From Dipylidium caninum (taxonomy: Eukaryota; Platyhelminthes; Cestoda; Cyclophyllidea; Dipylidiidae), in contig QEYB01000290.1 of the NCBI GenBank assembly GCA_017562135.1, positions 992,001 to 1,056,000 of the forward strand: 64,000 bases of DNA, in the 5' to 3' direction. Position 1 is the first letter of the stretch, and each line of letters opens with the position of its first letter. Shown here one piece after another: positions 35,379 to 47,511 of the stretch. Position numbers and translations under genes: made by a program. The notes beneath the pieces are model-generated. The model was not told the origin of the DNA, did no database searches, and saw only the letters and a list, made by a program, of their open reading frames with translations.

Positions 35379-38300
35379 CTAAATACACCGTGAAAATATC
35401 TTAACTGAAGGCTGGGAGAAAGTTAAATGGGCTGCGATGTCATAGAGCGATCTTGTGAATATGACGGTTCTTCTAGTGAACCAAAGCATGTGGTGGCACA
35501 GGTCTCAGCAGATTCCCATTTAAGACAAGTCCACATCGTCAAAGCTAATAGAATAATTCAGTTTTTGAATCCACCTCTAGCATTATCGGTTTGGGGAGGT
35601 CGAGAGCTCTCATTCCAGCGGTGATGGTACTAACCACTAAATTTACTGTAAGTGGTAGGCGATAGTGATTTGATCCTGATGGTAAAAACTTCTAAAAAAA
35701 GTGTTAGGAGGATTGGATTTGAAGAGTAATATTAGAGACCGTGTCTTCTTACTATTTCGTGATATATGACTTACTCAGAACCACTTCTGAAAGAGTACGG
35801 CCAGAATTCGGTTAAAAAAGAATAATTTTTAGAGAAGGACTAAGAATATTTCAAAGTGTGTGGTGATCAACATTAAACATATTTACTCCACGATAAAGGA
35901 GACGTAGTTCCTCTAAATCTATTGGACCTGGAAATCAAAAATTTAGGGCTTTGAAGTGTTCACTTAATTTGGTAAGGTTTAGTAGAATGATTAAGTAAAA
36001 TTTCCAAGTTAATTAAATGTCTACATGCAAATATTTTAGTACCGGCAAGCGAAGAGGAAGAAAGAATTAATTAATAAAAAATGAAACATCCTGAAATAAT
36101 AGGACCCCTTTTAATAATGTCCTTTCTGTGTCCTTTTTTGTGTCCTTAGGAGGGTAGACACACCTCGATCAAAAAGGCGATTCAACGGAGGTTTGTGGGT
36201 CACTTGAATGATGATTTGGCTCTACTCACTACTTCACAGGAAGTAAATGTAGAAGGGTTTAGCAATGTTTTTCTTTCAGACAACGACAAAGTTCCCACCA
36301 CCTTCCAGATGACGCTCGTGAAGAAGAATACACCCTCTTGACTTAGCCTGCACTATTAGTGTCACTCCTTTAGCATTTGTAGTTGTGACAAATTGAGTTT
36401 ACCCTCCCTTGAGACATTGTCGACAAAGTGGCGGAAATATTTTTCATGAACTCTCTCACACTCCAAGCTCTACAAAAAATGCCTATTGTTTCAGTTCCCT
36501 ATGATTCTTTCTCTCTTTCTCAAGTGCAAATGTTGCAAAGCTGAAATGGGAAAGGGGAGCGGAAACAAATGTATCATACACGGTATTGCCTTGGAGATAC
36601 TAACGTGCACATCGCGTGACATTTTACCTGCCTTGGATACATAATCGGGCTGTTACATTTCATGTTTAAGAGGAGTCATCAATCTCATCCCATTAGAGGT
36701 GATGAGTATGTTTACCTGGGTTAGGAATATTGGGGCATTTAAACATTCAAACTATCTCTTTTACTCACCTGAAAGGATTAGACTAAAGATTCAAGAGCCT
36801 CAGGCTCAGAGTCACACAAAGCATACGAGAAGATAGAGAACAGACCTGAGTTTTGATTACTCCCAAGTAGAGACGATTCCCATGATCTCGACGCGGAGCC
36901 AGAACGTGGCGTCCGAGGAGAAGGTTTCCAGTCGAGCCGACTGAACTTGACACACTTTGGGCAGGAGATGGACGACTACGCAAGAGAGAGGGTTGTTTAA
37001 AAACTCATTGGGAAATTATCTCACCCCCCGTGGTGACACATACCGACCCTGTCCGTAGAATCGGTCCTTGCAACGGCTGCTCGATCGTGATTGGTGGACG
37101 TATTGTCTGAGGGGGCCACGAAAAGCGGTAAGTTTCCAGTCTGAATGTCTCAACATCGAGCATCAACTAACCAAAGTGTGTCAATTTATATTTATACCAA
37201 TAATTTTTACTCATTTGGCATCCCTTTAGCGGTGTTCTGTCATAGAAAATACGGTTTTGATTGACTTCACCATTCGCTCCTCGGTATTGCCGCCATAAGG
37301 GGGTGGAACACTTACAAATTGCGCTGACTGGGGCTTCGAGATCTGAAATGATGCGGAAAGGCGTATGAAGGCGAAAAGGTTGTCTTTAAAGAAGTACTCT
37401 GGCCAGAACATACTGAGAACGGCCTCCCTCAGGACTACCATCTAATGAGGTGGCGATGGAGGAAGAGGAGGTGGAGGAGTTGTGTATTTGTGGTCTGAAA
37501 ACGAAAGAAAAATGTGCTATTAGCTAGAGACCGGTGATTTGCATGCGAGCAGTTCCATCTACTCCTCTAGTGAATGGTGGTTTTTCCACCCAAATGTTGT
37601 TCGTCTCCTCCTCCGATTAATCAAAATGTGCTGTTTGTTGGCCTGTCCATTTGAAAATTCCATCACAGTCATAAATGTTTTATGAAATCATAATTATGTG
37701 AGATGGTGACTGGACTTCTCACTATTTTGATACGCCTTACAAGACGAGAGTAAACGTACCCTCTACGGTGGGATACTCCGTTGTCGTTTTTGTCCTGCGC
37801 ACTCCCCCTCTTCCTAAAGTCAGAAGTGGAAGTGCCTTAGCGCAGTAGACCGGGCATATTGGGGGGGGGGGGGGCGAGCGGGAGAGAGATGGATGAAGGA
37901 CGGAACCATTATCCGGAAGGTAATTTTTGGAGGTAGGAGCGATTAGAAGTTAGTCGACTGTAAAGTTCCATCGCCTCGGTGGACATGCCAGGGAGCATTC
38001 ACCGAATGCGTCTTCCAATGGTGGGGGTGGAAGATGAGCATCAGAGCAATTAGGGGTTACAGAGGGTGTGGAGGAACAATTGTGATTACTTTTGCATAGC
38101 ATTGAGTTGTAGACGATATATCACCTCTAACATGTCACCTGTCACTAAGCTCGTGGAGCACCGCCATCTGCCGGACTCGGAATGTCCAAAATTTCGAGTG
38201 TACCCCGAGATTATACTGCCCATGAGAAAATTCACAAGATGTCAGGCCTTTCTGCTTGTCAGGATGGGAGAAGAAGAATAAGCGGTGAATAAAATGGGTC

Positions 38301-41300
38301 TTTCGAACATAGCGGACAGGCGGTGGAGCGACATGGAGACGTACGTATTTCCGCGACAGCCTCTGTTCCACGATCGAGAATGAGGACTTGGAGAACTGAA
38401 AGATAAGGCACGTGGGCTAGACGCACTGATGGTCAAATCGTCGAGTCTGGCGTGAAGCCGATCACAGGTAGGCGCATTTGAAACACCTATTCAAGACTAG
38501 TCAGAATGCATTTAGACTCTTCGCCATGTTTTCTCACTTCCTCAAGATAGCGCAGTTCCAATGCTCCGGAAGGTACCTTATGCACGACTTCGTAAATATG
38601 CATAACTAACTAGATGTTTTGAATACAATGGCAACTGGCTCCCCTAAGATTACCATTTTTCCCACTTACCGTCGATGATTGCATCCGCTTTCTATGCTCG
38701 GTGACTTCTGTTTCTTCGCCGTCCGTCTAGAAGATCCAGAAAACACTATGAGTGTTCTTGAGCTCCTATCTGGCTTTACTTGACAGGTTTATTAAACTTT
38801 CTTTGTTCTCTAATCTACGACGTCGAACACACGTCCTTCACTGCTCTTTTTCTGAATTTAACCATAATTTGGGGCTAAATGACAAGTTAAAATAGAAAAA
38901 AGTCTTTGGAAATGTGTTCTCCCCTCTTGGACCGAGTAAGAAGGCCTCACTAGGTTTCGGCACTTACGTATTTCTGCGATCCGTCTTACGGGTAGAAGGC
39001 GACTGGGAGGTGGGCGACCTAGGAGACGACAAGGGCATAGACAGTGCCTGAGTGGAGCGACGGCATCATCGTCTAAGTGAGGTGTGAGTGGGAAGTAATG
39101 TGAGGAGATAAGGGGGAGATGTGACAACTTGGTGCCCAAAAACAGTGAGCACTCCGACAATTCCGAGGAAGTTGAATACTACTTGTCGCCGGGGTAGAGT
39201 CAAGTGAAGAAAGAACTTAAAAAAAATAGGATTCGGACCAATGATGATTAAGACTCATCGTCTGAGCCTGCAAGAGCCGATTAATAGGACAAAATGGGCA
39301 TTTCTACACTATCTATTCGTAAATAAACACAATTACTTCGTCTGCGGAAGGGAAAATCACACTTTAAAAACCCCCTTACTAAATAGAGGACCTTAAAGGG
39401 ACGATTTTAACCACATTAGAAATTGAGTGAAACTAAAAAATATGGGATGGCGTACACCTCACGACTCAATTCACCCTCTCGCCGTCGAGAATTCACCGCC
39501 TTGGAACTGAAACGTGAGGATAAATATTATGAGATGAAAAAAATCCCATTCTTCAACATCGAAATTACCAAATCGCATAGGCATTCTTAGTTAATCGTGA
39601 GCTAATGTGAATCAGGAATTCTGGCATTCCTCAAGTCAAAATGGGATCTACGCGGCGCCTTTAATTTTTATGTGGGTAAATGGGTTTCCAGGTGTACTTA
39701 AAAGACAGTCTACTCATTCTACGATGGTATTTGTGCGAATTTAATGGGGACCACGCTCGTCATTCAGTATAGCCAGTGACCGAGGCGGACTTCGGTTTCT
39801 TGCCGCTTCGACTGGCGTGTCTGGACGGGAGTCGAGGCTTGGGTGCGGGCCGCGGGGCGTGGGGTGTCGGCTGCATCCGCGAGCCCGACACGAGGGTCGC
39901 CTGATCGTCCAACCACCTTTGCATTGCTCCGCTTGTGTTCTCACCGATCTTTCCTTCACCTAGCAACGGAAATGGGGTTTTAAAAGTTTGTGCCTACATC
40001 ATTTGGATGGGATCGACCTCTCATTGGCGACATCTCCTCCCCCCTCAGGTGAAGGTGTATAAAATACAAGTTAATTATTACTTCATCACTGAGGATGCGC
40101 AAAGATTTAGTCGAAATCCTGTTTAAGATTAAAAAAGGACCGATCTTCATTTCAATGAGTTCAAAAGACAACTCCTCTTTCCGACAAAATAAACCCAACG
40201 CCTGCGATTGTTAAAACGAAGGGGGTGGCGTCACAAACACCTTTCATTACCGCTAACAAGATGTTACCGACGCCAAATGTCATATCATGCCAATAAGTGG
40301 GAAATATTGTTTAATCACCCCTTTCTCCCTTAACGAAAAGGTGTTTATATGGGTACTGCCGACTTAAAACGTCACCGAAAAGTGGAAATAAATGGTGGTT
40401 GAGACCTACTGGGGTTGAAACGAGCCCGTGCGTTCTACAACCAGCGGTGATCACACCGGTCGGAGAGATGTAGTTCACCTATGGAATGAACTCCCCAAGG
40501 CCCTCGAGACCGGCTTCAGGCAGCTGCAATTGGTGGCCGTCGAATTTTAAGACATCATTGGCTCATAAGAGGAACCAAATGACAATAGAGGGTGGTTGCT
40601 ATGGCAATAAGCCTTTATGCTAACGGTTGAATTTATTTGCCTATTTGACTATTCCGAAGCAAACGTCAGTGCTAGCAGTTGGAAGGTAGAGGCTTTTTTA
40701 ACTGACAGCACTGACCACCCCATCCACCTTGTTTATTCTCTGGCTTTACACGCTAACTTTTGGCGTTGATTTGCGTACAAAAAATAAGGGAAAAAAACGC
40801 CTCATACAGCAAAGGCGGATTTAGGATTTACTCCTGCTTGTCTACATCTCAATCAAAAACACATTTTATGGTGCTAACACACAGAGAATCGTAATTACAT
40901 CGCTACCGACTTCAAAAAACTGGTTGCAGCATGGAACTAAATTGTCTAATTTTGTGTGACCTTAGGGGGAGCTAAAGTTTAAAAAAAAGTAGAACGAGAG
41001 AAGAAGCGATCAAGGGACGGAGTGTGTGAATTCCTCAAGAATTTCGTTGACAAATTTCGTCTGCGAAAATGGGAGAGGAATGAGAAAACGGATAAATGTC
41101 AATTATTGCCCCATCTTACGGCTTCGCATGACATGTTTGCCATTAATAGTGATAAGAGCAGATGACTATCAAGACAAAGCAATTAGATTGGACAGTATAA
41201 AAATGGTGTTTCTCGGAAAAGCAATGATGGTTTGAATGAAAGTGATCTAATGTGAGTAAATTCAGTTATGGGGCTTCTTTGAGGCTGCTCTGTTTCACCG

Positions 41301-41796
41301 CAAAGTCACTACTTCGGGAATGAAATTAGGTGGATAGGTAAATAGTGCGACCACGCAAAGACGACCGTAACTCATCCACGCTTCGGTGTACCTCTGAATA
41401 AAAGTCTTCCAAAGGCGTGATTATGAGTTGCTCAAAACGAAAAATCACATTGCTCGTCAACGCAATGGGCGATTTTTCAACCTTCTTCGGATGGCAGTCA
41501 TAGTAACGAAAGATGACCATTCATAATTTGAGTCCGAGCTAAAGGCTATACACGCCCTACCAACATTCCGCAAAAAAAACAAAGAGAGCCAGGTAATTTA
41601 CTAAGTCAACGGAAGTTTTTATTGAGAGGGACTTTACACTGGCTATTGTCTCTTGTGACTTCCTAGACTGAGGAAGTCGTAAATTGGAGACGATTGCATT
41701 ACTTTTATTAATTTTGAAAAGTTTTACTCAATTCATCGCTTTGTTGTTAATCCAAGATCAGTACTTCATCATAATTTCAGATGTAGAGGCTCTTAC
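35379..41796 (-). other. Candidate internal exons linking the VWA block to the Tudor-like block
   Basis: Several minus-strand open segments have acceptor and donor signals. 37441-37316 (42 codons, phase 0, donor TTT|GTAAGT) encodes SMFWPEYFFKDNLFAFIRL. About 36975-36846 reads LLLGRHVLAPRRDHGNRLYL, Tudor-like in style. 39959 down to about 39780 (after GCTAG) reads GAMQRWLDDQATLVSGSRM then Pro/Arg-rich. About 38450-38290 is Ser/Pro-rich. About 41503-41390 reads SNVIFRFEQLIITPLEDFY. I could not link them all by phase. No plus-strand gene was seen in this stretch. Confidence 0.35.
37861..37874 (+). repeat. G14 homopolymer
   Basis: Fourteen consecutive G residues inside the probable minus-strand gene, so C14 on the transcribed strand, within likely intron sequence. 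Confidence 0.95.
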
Positions 41797-42613
41797 TGCC
41801 TTGTATTCATTGTGGAGTGTTGCTACGATGCCTATTACATCTTCCCAAGCACACTTTGTTAATGTTTGAACGCTGTCTGATAAAAAAACAATGGAGGTAT
41901 GAAAGTACTTAACAAACCTGTTGGAGTAGTTTCAGTAGAACTCAGGCTGATTGTTGTGAGTTTGAGATTTTCGGCTTGCTGTTTCGTTGTTACAAGTGTG
42001 ATTGCGTCCCAGATGTCGGGTGTGACAACTGCAAGTTCGCGAAACATTTGCAAACTTTTGTCATCTGGTGGAAGAGTTTTGCAAAGCAAAAAAACTGAAA
42101 TATTATGTTTCGTGCCAATTTCTCTCAACTTCAGTTGAATGGCTGATTCTTCCTAAAGCATTGTTAGGAGAGAAGGAAAAATAAATACATCATCGGAATG
42201 GCCATCGGTGACAAAATATATACACCAGGACCCAGAAGTTCCTGCTGCTGCCATAAGTCCTGGTAAAGCGTAGCTTAAATGACTAAATTTAGTATTCAAA
42301 ATCCATTGTCTCAAGTCGCGAATTGTTTTATCCGAAATTATCTTCATATCAGGGGCAAATTTAAAAACCTGCATCATGGCAAACAGTACAAATTCATCTC
42401 ACTTTATCGCCAAAAAGAACAACATTGAACTCGCAGTGATCGAACTTATTTTTCATTTGGTATAGATGCGCAATAACGTGCTGATAAATCACAGCGTTTA
42501 CGTCATCCTCATGTTTTGATGCATCAATGCAAAAAACCACGTTCGGGTGTTTCGGAAATCCAAATACCGTTTCCAAAGGAAGTAGGTGGCAAGGGTTTGC
42601 GTTCTTCATTTTA
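41797..42613 (-). CDS. VWA-domain exons, VWA3A/VWA3B-like
   Basis: Four minus-strand exons join perfectly in phase: 42613-42403 (ATG at 42609), 42368-42189, 42152-41918 and 41876-41797. They encode one von Willebrand A domain: VVFCIDASKHEDD (strand 1 and metal loop), FNVVLFGDKVFKFAP, LRQWILNTKFSHLSYALPGL, WCIYFVTDGHSDDEE, LREIGTKHNISVFLLC, MFRELAVVTPDIWD. This matches the intracellular VWA_3 type of VWA3A/VWA3B. The metal site is incomplete: the usual DxSxS is DASKH. The following exon adds DSVQTLTKCAWEDVIGIV. The ATG is 4 nt after a TTGTAG acceptor, so it may be the true first coding exon carrying a trans-spliced leader. The gene continues past 41797 (donor GCA|GTAAGA, phase 0), probably to 30829. 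Confidence 0.8.
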
Positions 42614-44121
42614 CTACAACATAAAAAATTGAAATTTTGCACCAAAACGATAAACAGTGGCAAAAATAGAACGCAGAAACGTAACACAGTGTTGACTTTT
42701 TTAGGTGTGAAGACTTTAGATAAAGGAAAGATGTGAGAGAAACAGAAATGAAGTACAGATACAAACCAAAAAACCGGCGTTTACGTTATGGTGCCAGGCA
42801 GAAAACGGGCTTGGATCGAAGGTATTTTGTATATAGACTTTGATAAAAACGAAGCATAAAGCAAAAATAAAAATTCCAAAAAAATTGACATGCTGACCCC
42901 GCTAACCATTGCCAACGGTGTTTGTAAACTCGCCTATTAAGGTGAGTTAGTGACAATAAATAATCGAGTTATCACTGGGAGTGGTTCAAATAATTTAGCG
43001 TAAAATCGGCCTTGAAAACAACCTTGACCGTTAAAGGAGGCACAGAATAATAAGTGGATGAGGTAGGCAAGGCAGGTCTAAAGGATTTTCTCTAAGTGCC
43101 ACACTATTTTATTGCGAGCTCAAATACATAGAAAAACCGTAAATTTAAATTTAATTGCAAGGTAACCCAGAATTTGTGATAACAGCTAGGTAACTCAAAT
43201 ATATCAAAAAATTATTAAATAATTTATTAATAGTTGTTGTTGTGCCTTGAGAATTTACAAATCCTGTTTATAAAAATTTGCGGAGGATAATGAACTCCTT
43301 TTAGCCAGACCTAGTGTTTGGGTTTCTATGTGCTCTTTACACAAAACAAAAATTTTTTGTCTGTTAAGTACATACTTAGTTGATAGATGTTATTTTTTTA
43401 TTATTATTGGTCTTTTAATCCACCAGTTCTTCAGCCCTGGGTCATTTTAATGTCGCGCGCCCCATAATTTCGGTTTTGTGGACTTGGCGTTGTCGTTCTG
43501 ACTCATCTGTTTTTCTCCATACTGCCCATCTTTTGATTCGTGCCAGCTGTGGCAGTTTTACTCTCTCTAAAAAAATATTGATGTAATCCTTGGAGCGACG
43601 GCCATGCTAATTTTTCTTTACCAAATCGATCAGGCTCTCTATGATTTAGTTTATGTACATATTTGTTTTGACTCTTAACCGTGTTGGATTCTCTTATTTC
43701 CCGCATACACAATGGTTCTTAATGTACCCACAAAATGTTATCCATCGTTTATACTGCTTCGTAATGTTGTCGACTAACGCATTATTTAGTGTGCTTATGC
43801 TCTCGTAAAGACGGACTGGATGTTGAAATTTTTGTCTGGAATGATTGCCCTCGTTACAGCTTTCACTCCCTGTCCGAATGTATTTTTTCCCGGATATAAA
43901 TGTGAATCTTAAGTTTTTGCTTTTTATGCTATATTTAAAAATGTTTTCTCATTATGTAATATGATTTTCGTACATTCATTCATCCATTCAAACATTTATT
44001 TTATTTGATAATGCTTTGCACGAGGTCTTACTACTAAACCGTCTACGTACCGTGCTTATGTGCCATACTCTTATTAATCAACATTCCCGATCGTTCCAGA
44101 TAGTCTTGTCGAAAAGATATC
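42614..44121. other. Divergent AT-rich spacer between the VWA gene and the TMEM35-like gene
   Basis: Very AT-rich with A and T runs. Open frames (for example 43503-43712 minus) are short and unrecognised. It must include regulatory DNA for the two divergent genes, but no motif could be assigned. Confidence 0.45.
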
Positions 44122-45748
44122 ATGTCAGACGTTGCCCTAAAATCAATTTCAATCATAATCGGCTCCTTTTTCATTCTTTTTGGTGTTCTCAAAGTGGTAC
44201 CTCTCTTCTCTATGGACCTCTACCGCGATATGGTTTGCTTCATTTCACATACGTTTCATAAATCCGCGTATCTTTTTTTAATTGTGACAGGTATTTTCTT
44301 TTAGGGCATACTTACCTGTTGCATGTGTCGTAGACTAAATTGTACGTTGTAAATCTTATTCTTGCATAAAATAGATATTTCAGTTTATATGGCTTAATGA
44401 TACCGAAGTTGGCGGACTTAGTAATACTCTATTCTTATAGGTTAAACGGACTTCTTATCGCTAGTGAAGTGGTAGTCTTTGCGATTATACACTGATATAA
44501 GGCTACTGATGGGTCTGTGAAATATGTTTCTTTTATTTTGTACGTTCTCATTATCGACGATTGGATTAAATTCCATTGATTTGCGCTGATCTCGCCCTTC
44601 TAGCGTGGTTTATTCGAGCGCAGTGCCAAGGTCTTTCCCTTACAACGGCTCACAGGCTGGCGACCGGAGGCAGACACAATGCGTCGTCTGTACGGAGCTG
44701 TTGAGATGGTTTGCGGCATGGTGCTTATAGTTGGTCGCGAGAACATCGCTGATTTAGCGAACATTGTGCTCATGCTTTTCCTTTTCTTTGCTCTTTACGC
44801 CAATTGGGCTCTCGGCGAGGGTTTAAAGGAGGCCTCCCACGCTATTGTTCTCGGTCTTGTGCTTACCTGTCGATTCGTTATTCGCCTCCAGGCGAGTTTA
44901 CATTTCCTTTGTGCATTCTTTTGACGTTATTTGAATTTTGGAAGCTTGATTCTCTTAATTTTTAAATTAACCCCTAGGTCCGACCTACTACGCTTTAGTA
45001 GAATACGCATACTTCCAAACATTGGGAATCTTTGTAGTAGAACTACAAGTGCTCTTATTTACATCTTGCTATAGACCCATTACTTGGAGATATTTTCTCA
45101 AACTATTTCCTTTATTTCGCTAGATAATTACAGTGTTTTCCGCCATCTCCGGGTTTCCTTCAATACTCAATTAGGTGTTAGTGACTCAATATGAGGTGGT
45201 ATATGGCATCATATTTCGCACTCGATGCCATTTACTTGCATTGAGTTTCTTTGATAATCTCGATTGTCTGAAGTCCGAAATTTTTTTTGTACTTTGCAGC
45301 CATTTTAAAGTATCTCTTTCTTGTCTCATAGGTAAGCATACCAACGTATTAATTTCTTCCTGCCGGAAGATTTACACTTTGTTTTTTGGTCTGAGCAAGT
45401 GGTTACGAGTTAATTTTCCAAATTACATGATAATCTTATCGGCAGGCGCTTTTTCTGGTGCTTGCAATAAAATGTTTACAAGATGGTAGTCTAATTGATG
45501 TTTGTTGGTTTCAGACGCTTAAAAAGGACGAGGTGATCGAGGGCAATGGAGACGAAGACGTAGTCGACATTGCCTTTCGCAAGGAATTGCGACGCCGAAT
45601 AGCAGAACTCCATCAATCCGTGTGTAAAACGCAGGAACTTATCAAGAACAACACGACAGAAGACTTGGCAAAAAAAAAGAAAAAACAAGGAAAGAGCAAG
45701 AAGCACTCTGCCCCAAATAGCATGCTTTCTTCAAAAAAAGACGACTAA
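44122..45748 (+). CDS. TMEM35A: TMEM35/NACHO-like acetylcholine-receptor chaperone
   Basis: TMEM35A (NACHO) is an ER membrane protein that promotes assembly of nicotinic acetylcholine receptors. Three exons join in phase to 210 residues: 44122-44252, 44624-44891 and 45515-45748. The join gives YRDMVCFISHTAKVFPL, which aligns without gaps to the human YSEMKRAYKSYVRALPL region. Conserved parts are IIGSFFILFGVLKVVPLFS (TM1), RRLYGAVEMVCGMVLIVG (TM2), NIVLMLFLFFALYANWAL (TM3) and SHAIVLGLVLTCRFVIR (TM4). The C-terminal tail is long, acidic then Lys-rich (KKKKKQGKSKK), longer than human (167 residues in all). The exon 2 donor appears to be CAG|GCGAGT, a GC-type donor, and the exon 1 donor (CATAC|GTTTCA) is weak. 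An AG acceptor lies about 22 nt before the ATG. Confidence 0.9.
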
Positions 45749-47511
45749 ACATCCGTATCCCCTTTTTTTCTCGAATATTTAATTTCCACACATTATTTGA
45801 TGTCAATTTTCGAGTCTAGTCTCTAGCGGTGGAGGCCGAACCTTATGAGTATTTGGATTATTCGGAGTTTCACTCCCTCTCACGATTGGTGTTGTTATTT
45901 CTAGTATAGTGCTGTTTTCGGGTTTATTAACGCCTTAAATACTTAAACTTAACGGTGGTAACAGAATACCTATGGGCTATTTGTCAAATGAAGTCTTTTG
46001 CTTACTGAGATTGTGTCAGTGCGCATCGGGGGGTCTCGATCGTTTTCCAGCTAGGTGGCTGTCAAGTTTTGCATCATGTCTTAACTTCCAATAAATCGAT
46101 TTTGACAAAATGTCATGTCTAGTGAAAGTATAAAGCGCTTTTAACTTCGATACTACGCTGTAGAGGTGACCCCAGTCCCAACTAGAGTCGATGATTAATC
46201 CTTTCAGCGTCATTTCACAGGAGTTGATGGTCGTCAAGGTCCCATTACTCCAGTCCCTGTTGGTTCATGAGGGTGAAGGTTCATTCCTACAATGCTGAAA
46301 GTTTAAACACGGGCGCGTGAATTTAGCTTTTAGTTACGCTCAAGGGACCGACAGATGTAGGCGGAAAAGCGTGTCGGGAGGTTTTCGACTGAATAGTTCT
46401 ATTTCAGGAGGGAGTAAGCTGTTTGCTGTCATAAGGTGCTCTGTGGCGTATGTCTGGTATTTAGCATTTGCATTTTAATCGGACTGCCCCATTTAATTTC
46501 ATCCAAATGAATTATGAATAATTACCAAGAAATGTTTCAAAATCTGGCGCTGATATTAAAGACCATTTATTCCACTAATAAAACAGCATTCCCTATTTCG
46601 TTAGAAGCTAATAGCACAGGAGGTAAAAATTTTTCCTCCCGATGGTACAATTTTTGAGTATATTACAAGGAGGAGTAAATAACACCTACTTTAATTATTC
46701 GCGGTCTAAATGGAGCTTGGAGTTCATGAATGGGGTGTGCACATATATAGATAGATTGAAAACAATCGTCCGTAAAACAAATGTCTGGAAAGGTACATGA
46801 TTTGGTTCAGTGCCTCGATTAACGTGTATTCCATCACCTGGTAGACATATGAAACTCTCAATTTAAAATTTCCTTTACATACACCTTTGAACTCTGTGAT
46901 AGTTTAGTCGTGATAATTTCAACCAAGCATGAATTATTTCTATTACGCGATGAGCTCGTGTAGACAGACTTTTCCACATAACCTTTTATGCCAACATGAT
47001 CGAAAGCAGAATGGTTCATTTTATGGCTCAGTTTTGTGTGTACGCATATGTTAAACAGAGTTGAATAGACTAATCGCAAAAATGCAATGGGAGGAAGTTT
47101 TGGGAAGAAAATCTTGACAAGAAGTTCTGCTAACAAATTTTGTCATCCAACATAGTTAGTTAATCGTTATTCTATCAGTACTAATACATACAATTTTGCG
47201 ACAAAAGGGCTTCTATGTAAAAATTCAACTAACAAATATAAATTACACTAATATTAAACTCAACCGTTTATTTGTTTTGAAAATTAAATATAAGATTACG
47301 AATATGTGTCAGATTAATGTTTGTTTTCCCACGCCTCGCACTTTTTATATTTGTTTTAAATGACAAAATAGCTAAAAATATTAACCGTCAGTTTAGTATT
47401 ATGGTTTGGAGGACCATCAGCCAATAGTAGTTAGGGCAATATTCCTTTCGGTTGTCGACTTAGTTGTCCTTTGAGTACTCCTTTCTCATAGCATGAACGT
47501 GGCTTTTTGTA
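45749..47511. other. AT-rich spacer between TMEM35-like and ATF7IP-like genes
   Basis: Contains the 3' UTR of the TMEM35-like gene and the upstream region of the ATF7IP-like gene. No recognisable open frame. A short upstream ATG frame at 47492-47524 (MNVAFCNDFI then stop) overlaps the ATF7IP-like start codon in another frame. Confidence 0.45.

Noticed and set aside
43503..43712. Minus-strand 69-codon frame upstream of the VWA block
   Set aside because: No join in phase to the VWA exons and no domain; VWA exon 1 has its own ATG.
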